Origin: an uncultured Eubacteriales bacterium | GTDB lineage: Bacteria > Bacillota > Clostridia > Oscillospirales > Acutalibacteraceae | Direction: 5' to 3' | Assembly (NCBI GenBank): GCA_934700635.1 | Contig: CAKUXU010000016.1 | Location: 1 to 13,871, forward strand | DNA length: 13,871 nucleotides | Shown: piece after piece, positions 1 through 7,050 of the stretch | Layout: the number at the start of each line of letters is the position of its first letter | How positions within the stretch are numbered: the stretch's first letter is position 1 | Made by a program: the position numbers and the translations under genes | The notes under the pieces: generated by a model | What the model saw: only the letters and a program-made list of their open reading frames with translations | Databases searched by the model: none | What the model was told of the DNA's origin: nothing

Positions 1-1
1 G

Positions 2-466
2 TATATAGACGTTGACAAGATATCTATTGTAGATAATAAGATTATTTATGAAAGCCCTGTTAAATGGACTGAACTTACTATTGGTGTGGTTGAAAATAAA
101 GAAAAATATCATTCTTTCAATCCGAGCATTACAATTGCTAATTCTGGAGTTTTGAGTCTTGAAGAAAAGTTCCAAGGAGGAACCGGCGTAAATATTACTC
201 CTCCGCCGAGTTACATAATAAATGAAGAACTTATTAAAAAACTTAAACTTTATATGGAAAAGCTTTGTGAAAAAATCCATGTGAAAGATTATTGCAGAAT
301 TGATGTTTTTGTTAATAATCTTAAAAATGAAATTATAGTTATAGAAGTTAATACTTTACCAGCAATGACTTCTTCAACAGTTATTTTTCAACAAGCAGGT
401 AAAGAAAATCCTCCGATTAGTCCTTTAAAATTGATCGAAAATATAATTTCTAATAGTGAAAAATAA
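2..466 (+). CDS. ddl: D-alanine--D-alanine ligase-type ATP-grasp enzyme (C-terminal part, truncated by window start)
   Basis: The frame is open from base 2, so the N-terminus lies outside the window. The visible part is the C-terminal ATP-grasp lobe. It has an ELTIGVVEN strand like the EITVGVL strand of Ddl, a GGTGVNITPPP loop, RIDVF near 296-310, and IEVNTLPAMTSS near 341-376. The Asp of RIDVF and the Glu and Asn of EVNT match the Mg-ATP ligands of D-Ala-D-Ala ligases. The family joins two D-alanines using ATP in the cytoplasm to supply MurF. The next gene, 31 bases downstream on the same strand, is a MurF-alanine racemase fusion, which strongly supports this role. The tail after the EVNT motif (STVIFQQAGKENPPISP) differs from classical DdlA/DdlB, so a related ATP-grasp ligase with another acceptor cannot be excluded. 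Confidence 0.8.
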   Translation, partial: YIDVDKISIVDNKIIYESPVKWTELTIGVVENKEKYHSFNPSITIANSGVLSLEEKFQGGTGVNITPPPSYIINEELIKKLKLYMEKLCEKIHVKDYCRIDVFVNNLKNEIIVIEVNTLPAMTSSTVIFQQAGKENPPISPLKLIENIISNSEK

Positions 467-506
467 TTTTTGTTTATAATTCAAAAAATAAGAGGTAATG
501 AAATTA

Positions 507-3005
507 ATGAAAACGTTAACTTTAAGAGAAATTGCAAATGCTATTGAATCAAAATCAGAAAATATTTGTGATGAAAAAGTTTTTGGTGTAAGTACAGATA
601 CAAGAACTTTAAAGAAAGGTGATATATATTTTGCTTTAAAAGGTGAAAGATTTGATGGCCATGATTTTATTTCTGTAGCCGAAAAAAAAGGAGCTGTAGC
701 TTTGGTATGCAGCGAAAATGTGGAGTCTAATTTACCTGTTTTAAAAGTTCCCTCTGTGTTAAAAGCTTTGCAAAAACTTGCTTCTTATTATAGAAAGCTT
801 CTAAACGTAAAAATAATTGCAGTTACAGGAAGCGTTGGAAAAACAACAACTAAAAATATTATAGCTGAAGTTCTTTCTTCAAAGTATAAAGTGTTTTCTA
901 CAGACAAAAATTTTAATAATGAAATAGGACTTCCAAAAAGTATTTTAAGTCTTGATGAGACCTATGAATTTGCGGTTCTTGAAATTGGTATGAACCACTC
1001 GGGAGAAATAAAAACACTTTCTAAAATTTCTTGTCCTGACATTGCAGTCATAACTAATATAGGCAAAGCTCATATAGGAAATTTAGGGTCAGAAGAAAAT
1101 ATACTAAATGCTAAGCTTGAAATTTTAGAAGGTTTAAAACCTGGTGGTATGCTGATTTTAAATTCAGATGATAAATTTCTGAAAAATGTAAAAAACGAAA
1201 ATTTTAAAACTTCTTTTGTAGGCTTAGATTCTTCAAATAAACCGGATTTATATGTTTCAAATATTAGATTTCAGCAGACTTTTACTTGCTTTGATTTGAA
1301 CTTCAAAAATAAAAGTTTTAGTGTTAAGCTTTCTTCAATAGAAAATCATAATATTTCTAATGCTTTATTTGCTGCGTTTGTAGGTCTCAATTTAGGAATT
1401 TCAGAAGAAGATATTTCTCAGTCTTTTGAAAATTACAGTCCTTCTCCTATGAGATCTGAAATTTCATGGGTAGGCGGAATAACAATAATAAAGGATTATT
1501 ACAACTCGAGTCCTGATTCAGCAGTTGTTGCTATAGAAAATCTATCAAATTATAAATCGTGTGGAAAGAAAATAGCTATTTTGGGAGAAATATTTGAGCT
1601 TGGAAATTTTAGTGCCGAAGAACATTTTAAGCTTGCCGAAATTTGTTGTAAAAAACAAATTGATCATGTATTTTTTATAGGAGATGATTTTCAATCTTTT
1701 AAAAGAGGAATGGCTAAACATTCGGACTGTTTTAAAATAGATGATAGAAAACTTTTTATTGATTCTTTGAAAAATTATATTGACAGTAAAAAATTAAACC
1801 CCGGAGATACTATTTTAATAAAAGGCTCTAGAAATATGAAAATGGAAGAGATATATGAATTTTTGAAAAGATATCTCACGGGTGGAGAATATAGTTCATT
1901 TTCCTCAAGTACGACTAAACTTTATGTTGATGTGAATGCTATTAAATACAATTTTGCCCAGATAAAACATTATGCTGGGAAAAATGTTGAAGTCATGCCA
2001 ATGGTTAAAGCAAATGCTTATGGTGTTGGAAGCGATATAATATCGAATTTATTTCATAATTGCAAATATTTAGCGGTTGCCGACATACAAGAAGCAAAAA
2101 CCATTAGAAAGACCTTACCAAAAACCAATTTAATTATAATATATCAACCTAGCTATGATGATATATATGAAATAGTAGAGAATGATTGTATTCCAGCAGT
2201 TTCGGATTTAGAGTTTGCTAAAAAATTAAATGAAGAATCAATAAATCAAAATAAAATAACACGTGTACATGTTGAAATAGATACGGGTCATGCAAGACTT
2301 GGAATTAATCTTAAAGATACAGAAAATTTTGCTAAAATGATTTCAAAATTTAAAAACATTGAAGTTGAAGGACTCTTTATGCATTATGCTTGTGCAGACA
2401 CACCTGAAGATTCTGATTTGGAATTTACAAAACTTCAAACAGAAAGGTTTTGTAAGGGTATAGATTTATTTGAAAATATATACGGAAAAGTAAAATATAA
2501 ACACGCGTGCGCAAGTCCTGGAATGTTTAACAGTAATGCAAAGCTTTTTAATATGGTAAGGCCTGGATATATTTTTTACGGGTATTATCCATGCGATTGC
2601 AAAATTAATTTAAAGCCAGCACTTAAATTTACTTCAAAAATTTTACAAATCAGAGAGGTAGATGCTGGTACTCCTATAAGTTATAACAGAAGATATACTA
2701 CAAATCGTAAAAGTAAAATAGCCACTGTAGCGATAGGGTATTCAGATGGTATATTTAGATCCCTTTATAAATCAGGATCCTTTGTAGTTAATGGTCAAAA
2801 GGCACCTATTGTCGGAACCATTTGTATGGATTTAACAATGATTGATATAACGGATATTATAGGAAAAGTTAATATAGGAGATGAAGTTTGTATTTTTGAC
2901 AACGTAAATGTTACAGTAGATGAAATGGCAGAAAGTTGCGGAACAATAGGTTATGAAATAATTTCAAGAATAGCGGAAAAGGCTGAACGTATAGAAATAT
3001 TTTAA
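507..3005 (+). CDS. murF-alr: Bifunctional MurF ligase / alanine racemase fusion
   Basis: Two complete enzymes in one 832-residue chain. Residues 1-465 are MurF (UDP-MurNAc-tripeptide:D-Ala-D-Ala ligase): P-loop GSVGKTTTK at 108-116, NFNNEIGLP, LEIGMN, ITNIG, AKLEI and KGSRNMKMEE near 439. Residues from about 470 are a PLP alanine racemase: VKANAYG with PLP lysine K501, TGHARLGI with R597, RPGYIFYG, ISYNRRY with catalytic Tyr726, GYSDG, and GTICMD. All key racemase residues are present. In MurF the usual IDDSYNANPDS reads IKDYYNSSPDS (K329 replaces the first Asp). Start choice: AGAGG at 491-495 is only 2 bases from an ATG at 498 but 11 from the ATG at 507, and the protein from 507 (MKTLTLREIANAI) begins like ordinary MurF. 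The open frame is uninterrupted from 498. Such fusions are known mainly from Bacteroidetes. Here the MurF half looks Firmicute-like (GSVGKTTTK, not GSNGKTVVK). Confidence 0.93.
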   Translation: MKTLTLREIANAIESKSENICDEKVFGVSTDTRTLKKGDIYFALKGERFDGHDFISVAEKKGAVALVCSENVESNLPVLKVPSVLKALQKLASYYRKLLNVKIIAVTGSVGKTTTKNIIAEVLSSKYKVFSTDKNFNNEIGLPKSILSLDETYEFAVLEIGMNHSGEIKTLSKISCPDIAVITNIGKAHIGNLGSEENILNAKLEILEGLKPGGMLILNSDDKFLKNVKNENFKTSFVGLDSSNKPDLYVSNIRFQQTFTCFDLNFKNKSFSVKLSSIENHNISNALFAAFVGLNLGISEEDISQSFENYSPSPMRSEISWVGGITIIKDYYNSSPDSAVVAIENLSNYKSCGKKIAILGEIFELGNFSAEEHFKLAEICCKKQIDHVFFIGDDFQSFKRGMAKHSDCFKIDDRKLFIDSLKNYIDSKKLNPGDTILIKGSRNMKMEEIYEFLKRYLTGGEYSSFSSSTTKLYVDVNAIKYNFAQIKHYAGKNVEVMPMVKANAYGVGSDIISNLFHNCKYLAVADIQEAKTIRKTLPKTNLIIIYQPSYDDIYEIVENDCIPAVSDLEFAKKLNEESINQNKITRVHVEIDTGHARLGINLKDTENFAKMISKFKNIEVEGLFMHYACADTPEDSDLEFTKLQTERFCKGIDLFENIYGKVKYKHACASPGMFNSNAKLFNMVRPGYIFYGYYPCDCKINLKPALKFTSKILQIREVDAGTPISYNRRYTTNRKSKIATVAIGYSDGIFRSLYKSGSFVVNGQKAPIVGTICMDLTMIDITDIIGKVNIGDEVCIFDNVNVTVDEMAESCGTIGYEIISRIAEKAERIEIF

Positions 3006-3016
3006 GGTTTAAAAAT

Positions 3017-3039
3017 TCACCCACCAAAGCAGTGGGTGA
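3017..3039. terminator. Bidirectional rho-independent terminator between convergent murF-alr and murF
   Basis: TCACCCAC (3017-3024) pairs perfectly with GTGGGTGA (3032-3039) across a 7-base loop. An A-run lies on the left (3011-3015) and a T-rich stretch on the right (ttattt from 3040), so the hairpin can stop transcription from both sides. It sits 12 bases after the murF-alr stop and 10 bases from the end of the opposing murF. Confidence 0.85.
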
Positions 3040-3049
3040 TTATTTAATT

Positions 3050-4417
3050 TTATTTATCGTATTTTTCTTTTATTTTTTTAATTATCTCTTCTGTATGCAT
3101 TCCTCTGGAACCTTTTACAAGAATTTTATCATTTGAAGAAATAATTTCTTCAAGTTTTTGAGTTGCCTGATTATTATCATCAAAATTGAAAGTTACTATA
3201 TTTTGATTTACAAGTTTTGCTCCTTGAGACAAAAATTTAGAATAAATTCCTATGGTTATGAGTATATCCACTTTTTCCATAGCAATATATCTTCCAGTTT
3301 CAAAATGAATCTCTTTAGAGCGATTTCCCAACTCAAGCATATCTGCAATCACTACTATGTTTTTTCCTGTACTTGGTAAGCTTTTAAGTATACTAACTGA
3401 ACTTTTAACTGAATCGGGGCTTGCATTATAAGAATCGTCTATTAAGATTAAATCTCCGAGTTTTGAAATTTGCTGGCGCATTTGTATATTTTTAAAATTT
3501 AGGAGTCCTTTTTTTATATCGTCAATGTGAACACCCATGTCCATGGCAACAGAAATAGCTGCAAGTGCATTATAAACATTATGCATTCCCAAACATGGAA
3601 TAGTTATATTTTCTTTTAATGTAGGAGTACATAAAACAAAACTGGTCGAACTTTGATTTGAAAATATATCTTCACATCTGTATTTATATACTCCATTTAT
3701 TCCGAATTTTACGATTTCAGCTTCACTTGAGATTTTTGCAAGCAGTGGAGAATCACCATTTAAATAGAGTTTTTTATTTTTTCCTTTTACTATTTTGGAT
3801 TTTTCACTACAAGTTACTTCCATAGATTCAAAATTTTCTATATGAGAAAGACCTATATTTGTAATGATTCCTATATCAGGATCGGCTATTTCTTGCAGCC
3901 TGTCCATTTCCCCGATTTTGCTTATACCCATTTCTATTACTGCAATTTGATGAGTTCTGTCAAGATTAAAAAGAGTTAACGGTAGACCTATTTGACCATT
4001 GTAGTTTCCACTTGTTTTTAAAACTTTTAAATTTGATCCGATTGCAGAAGAAATCATTTCTTTTGTTGTTGTTTTTCCAACGCTTCCTGTAACTCCTATA
4101 ATGGGAATCTGAAATTTTTTTCTGTAGTATTTGGCTAAGTCTTGAAGAGCTTTTATGCTGGATTCAACTTTTATAAGCGATCCGTTTATTTTTTCATTTA
4201 AATCTTTTTCTGTAAATGATAAAGTAGCTCCATTTTCGAAAGCATTTGCAATAAAACTATGACCGTCGGTATTTTCTCCTTTAATAGGAACGAATAAACA
4301 TCCTGGAGTTACTTTCCTTGAGTCTATGCATACTGAATCTATGGTTTGATTTGTATTTCCAGAAATGAGTACACCGTCAGTTGCATCAAGTATTTCCTTT
4401 ATGCTTATTTTTTCCAT
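3050..4417 (-). CDS. murF: UDP-N-acetylmuramoyl-tripeptide--D-alanyl-D-alanine ligase (second, stand-alone MurF)
   Basis: A 455-residue Mur ligase of normal MurF length, adding D-Ala-D-Ala to UDP-MurNAc-tripeptide in the cytoplasm. It shows the N-terminal uridine-binding fold (DSRKV, LFVPIKGENTDGH), P-loop GSVGKTTTK at 111-119, NYNGQIGLPLT, VIEMGIS, IITNIGLSHIENF, HNVYNALAA, LIDDSYNASPDS, and KGSRGMHTEEI at the end. The D-Ala-D-Ala/ATP motif DDSYNASPDS is textbook. Other positions deviate: GIS for GMN, NFES for N(L)GS, and SEKSKI for AKxEI. SD GAGGA lies 5 bases before the ATG. It follows murE: the original murE reading frame ends 13 bases upstream, so the two were translationally close. It is the second MurF domain in the window, the other being fused to Alr and convergent. 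Which one is the main MurF cannot be told from sequence. Confidence 0.93.
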   Translation of the reverse strand: MEKISIKEILDATDGVLISGNTNQTIDSVCIDSRKVTPGCLFVPIKGENTDGHSFIANAFENGATLSFTEKDLNEKINGSLIKVESSIKALQDLAKYYRKKFQIPIIGVTGSVGKTTTKEMISSAIGSNLKVLKTSGNYNGQIGLPLTLFNLDRTHQIAVIEMGISKIGEMDRLQEIADPDIGIITNIGLSHIENFESMEVTCSEKSKIVKGKNKKLYLNGDSPLLAKISSEAEIVKFGINGVYKYRCEDIFSNQSSTSFVLCTPTLKENITIPCLGMHNVYNALAAISVAMDMGVHIDDIKKGLLNFKNIQMRQQISKLGDLILIDDSYNASPDSVKSSVSILKSLPSTGKNIVVIADMLELGNRSKEIHFETGRYIAMEKVDILITIGIYSKFLSQGAKLVNQNIVTFNFDDNNQATQKLEEIISSNDKILVKGSRGMHTEEIIKKIKEKYDK

Positions 4418-4430
4418 AATATTCCTCGAT

Positions 4431-4529
4431 TCATATTTTAATTTTTTTATAGTTTATTTCTTTTAGTATATCTTTTATTACTTCCCGTTCATCAAAAGGA
4501 TATTTGACACCTTTAATTTCTTGATAATA
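4431..4529 (-). pseudogene. murE: murE C-terminal remnant downstream of an in-frame stop
   Basis: Directly after the TAA that ends murE, the same frame stays open for 32 codons to a TGA at 4431-4433. It encodes YYQEIKGVKYPFDEREVIK and a short Lys/Ile-rich tail. This is the expected MurE C-terminus, which normally reads AGKGHE(D/T)YQEI...FDDREV. No frameshift is present, and only the glutamate codon is replaced by a stop. No start codon or ribosome binding site suggests separate translation. Restoring the codon would give a MurE of 492 residues, the family's usual size. Confidence 0.88.
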
Positions 4530-5909
4530 TTAATGACCTTTTCCAGCAAGAATTATAACGTCGCCTTCTAAAGCGTTTTCAATACAAAATCTAATAGCTT
4601 TTTTCCTGTCTGGTATAATAGTATATTTTCCTTTTGTTTTTTTTATTCCTGATTCTATATCATTTATAATTTCAAGTGGATCTTCAAATCTTGGGTTGTC
4701 ACTTGTTATAACTGAAAAATCAGAAAATTTTCCACATACTTCACCCATTTCGTATCTGCGAATTTTAGGACGATTTCCTCCTGCACCGAAAAGTGTAACT
4801 ATTCTTTTGGGATTATATTTTTTAAGTGTTTGTAAAATATTTTCCATGCTTACTGCATTATGGGCATAATCTATGAACAAGGAATATTTACTGTTTTTTA
4901 TAACTGGCTCGAATCTTCCTTTTACGGTTGTGGATTTAATACCTGATATTATGTTTTCGCTTGACATACCAAGTAAGTCGCAAGTTGCACAAGCTGCGAG
5001 GGAATTGTAGACATTGAATTCACCAGGTATTGAAATCGAAATTTTTTCTATATAGAGGTTTCCTGTTAATTTAAATGATGTTCCGATATATCCATTTTCA
5101 TTTATTAATTTTATAGAAGTTGCGTTATAATCAGAACTTTTAACTATTCCGAAAGTTTTAATTTCACATGTATGATTTTTTATTATTTCTCTATAATCTT
5201 CATCATCTTTATTTATAATGCCAATTCGACATTTTCTAAAAAGTAAACTTTTTGCTTCAATATATTCTTTATAGTCTTTGTGTTCATCTTTTCCTATATG
5301 GTCACTTGAAATATTTGTAAATACTCCTATATCGAATATTATGTTATCAAGTCTGTTTCTTATAAGTCCTATTGAAGAAGCTTCGATAATAGCATATTTG
5401 CATCCTTCGTCAACCATTTTTCTAAAATATTTTTGTACATCATAGGATTCAGGTGTAGTATTATTCAGTGCGGTTACTTTTCCGTCTAAAATTACACCTA
5501 TTGTTCCTATTACCCCCACTTTAAATCCACTTGATTCCAAAATAGATTTTATCATAAATGAAGTAGTGGTTTTACCTTTTGTTCCTGTTATTGCAATTGT
5601 TTTGAGCTCTTTTGAAGGATGTTTAAAAAAATTAGCGGACATGTATGAAAGTGCTTTTCTCGTATTTTCAACCTTTATCACAGTCACTCCTGCAATCGGA
5701 GTATCTTCTTCGACTACAACAGCTTTTGCTCCAAGCTCGATTGCCTGAGGAATAAAATCATGACCATTTGAATTTACACCTTTTAAACATACGAATATGC
5801 AATCTTTTTTTACTTTCCTTGAATCATAAATTATATCTGAGATTTCTATGTCTGTGTTTCCGGAAATATTTGTTATTTTTAAGTTTTCAATAATTTTATT
5901 TAAGTTCAT
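4530..5909 (-). CDS. murE: UDP-MurNAc-L-Ala-D-Glu:meso-diaminopimelate ligase, truncated by an in-frame TAA
   Basis: A 459-residue MurE that ends at AGKGH. MurE adds the third stem-peptide residue in the cytoplasm. Visible: DSRKV, P-loop GTKGKTTT at 109-116, NNTTPE (149-154), FTNISSDH, the AK..LF lysine (K220, carbamylated in the family), IDYAHNA, GNRP and DNPR at 404-407. DNPR is the signature of meso-diaminopimelate-specific MurE. The stop at 4530-4532 takes the place of the Glu that follows GKGH. In E. coli this Glu (Glu468, from memory) contacts diaminopimelate, and 32 further codons are cut off. As written, the enzyme probably has impaired activity or none, although the rest is intact and under coding constraint. 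SD GGGAG lies 5 bases before the ATG, and a good promoter lies upstream. EASSI replaces the usual EVSSH. Alternatives are a sequencing error or a recent nonsense mutation. Confidence 0.9.
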   Translation of the reverse strand: MNLNKIIENLKITNISGNTDIEISDIIYDSRKVKKDCIFVCLKGVNSNGHDFIPQAIELGAKAVVVEEDTPIAGVTVIKVENTRKALSYMSANFFKHPSKELKTIAITGTKGKTTTSFMIKSILESSGFKVGVIGTIGVILDGKVTALNNTTPESYDVQKYFRKMVDEGCKYAIIEASSIGLIRNRLDNIIFDIGVFTNISSDHIGKDEHKDYKEYIEAKSLLFRKCRIGIINKDDEDYREIIKNHTCEIKTFGIVKSSDYNATSIKLINENGYIGTSFKLTGNLYIEKISISIPGEFNVYNSLAACATCDLLGMSSENIISGIKSTTVKGRFEPVIKNSKYSLFIDYAHNAVSMENILQTLKKYNPKRIVTLFGAGGNRPKIRRYEMGEVCGKFSDFSVITSDNPRFEDPLEIINDIESGIKKTKGKYTIIPDRKKAIRFCIENALEGDVIILAGKGH

Positions 5910-5957
5910 AATTTCTCCCTTTCGGAATAGTAGTAATTATATAAGTCCTTATAGTAA

Positions 5958-5986
5958 ATTATACTTAAGTATATTTATTTCTGCAA
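5958..5986 (-). promoter_or_regulatory. SigA-type promoter for murE-murF
   Basis: On the minus strand, TTGCAG (5981-5986) is followed after exactly 17 bases by a perfect TATAAT (5958-5963). The predicted transcript starts about 40 bases before murE. It lies in the 97-base gap after holA, so murE-murF can be transcribed apart from comEC-holA. Confidence 0.7.
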
Positions 5987-6006
5987 GTGTAGTAAAAATT
6001 TAGCGG

Positions 6007-7047
6007 TTATCTGTTTGTTTTTATAAGTATAAGAGTTATTAGCTCTGAAAGCACTGTTTTTGGATCAATGTTTGTTGATTTCAATTTTTCATCTGCTTGG
6101 ATAAAATAAAAGATTATTTCTTCAATTTCTTTTAAGCTTAAATTTGATGATGATTTTACAGCGTTTTTGATTCTGAATTCTTTCTTTTTATAATCAAAAA
6201 TCTTGAGAAGCTTTTCCGGTGACTCTCTGTTTTCTAAAAAAAGCTTAACTCTGTACATGTCAGTATATTCTCCTAAAATAGCATTTAGAATATAAAGAGG
6301 TTCTTCTCCTTGAGAAAGTAAAGAAGAAAGTATATCAAAACATTTTTTAGCATTTTTTAAGTACAGTGCTTTTGGAAGTTCATACACATTTACCTTTTGT
6401 TTTGATTTCCAAATAATTTCAAGTGAACTTTCTTTTATAGTGTTTCCTTTTTCGAATTCACATATTTTTTTGACTTCATTTTGTATTTCATGAATTTGGT
6501 ATCCTTTACACATTTCAAGAATTTTTTTAACTTCGGTTTTTTCAATTGTTTTTCCATGATCTCTTCTGACCCAAGCTACTATTTGTCTCTCGATTGGGAA
6601 ATCTTTTAAAGACAAATTAGAAAAAATGCCTATATCTTTTGTAAGATCTTGGATTTTTGAAAGTTTTAAATTGTTTTTCGTACCCATAGTACTTGAGATG
6701 TTAATAATAATCACTACAGCAAATTCCGGAATATCTTTAAGAAGTTCTAGAAAAATTTTTATATCGTCATTGTTTATTTCTTCCCACGATAAATTTTTAA
6801 GTATTATACATTTTCTTGTATTTGTAATAGGGAAAGTATTAAGTGAAGTTTCAAAGCTTTCGTTTGAAAAATTTTCTTCATTTAAAACAACGTAGTCAAA
6901 AGCAGTGTAGTTTTCCCCTAAAGTACTTAGAATTATTCTGTTTTCAAAATATTTTACTAAATTGGGTTCGCCGCATAAAAAATACAAATTTTTAAGATTT
7001 TGATTATCGAGACTGTTTTTTAATTGATTATAATTCATTTCAGACAT
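6007..7047 (-). CDS. holA: DNA polymerase III subunit delta (clamp-loader subunit)
   Basis: A 346-residue protein of HolA length and pattern. It has an N-terminal AAA-like region beginning with NLYFLCGEPNLVKYFENRI, a TRKCIILKNL strand, AVVIIINIS, a middle QIVAWVRRDHGKTIEKTEV helical region, and a C-terminal helical domain (LLSQGEEPLYILNAILGEY) typical of the delta collar domain. Delta opens the beta clamp during loading at the replication fork. Gene order comEC-holA is common in Firmicutes and supports the call. Start: SD GGAGG at 7060-7064 lies inside the end of comEC, 12 bases before the ATG. A second in-frame ATG three codons later would be 21 bases away, so the first is preferred. Only 3 bases separate it from the comEC stop, so the two are co-transcribed. 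Confidence 0.87.
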   Translation of the reverse strand: MSEMNYNQLKNSLDNQNLKNLYFLCGEPNLVKYFENRIILSTLGENYTAFDYVVLNEENFSNESFETSLNTFPITNTRKCIILKNLSWEEINNDDIKIFLELLKDIPEFAVVIIINISSTMGTKNNLKLSKIQDLTKDIGIFSNLSLKDFPIERQIVAWVRRDHGKTIEKTEVKKILEMCKGYQIHEIQNEVKKICEFEKGNTIKESSLEIIWKSKQKVNVYELPKALYLKNAKKCFDILSSLLSQGEEPLYILNAILGEYTDMYRVKLFLENRESPEKLLKIFDYKKKEFRIKNAVKSSSNLSLKEIEEIIFYFIQADEKLKSTNIDPKTVLSELITLILIKTNR

Positions 7048-7050
7048 ACT

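Noticed and set aside
475..480. TATAAT just before murF-alr as a separate promoter
   Set aside because: No -35 box lies at 16-18 bases, and the gap to the upstream gene is only about 30-40 bases, so co-transcription is simpler.
4530..4532. TAA reassigned to a sense codon (glutamate) in this organism
   Set aside because: Several intact genes in the window end properly with TAA, including the ligase at 464-466, murF-alr at 3003-3005, comEC at 7051-7053, and the translocase at 12756-12758. A general reassignment does not fit.
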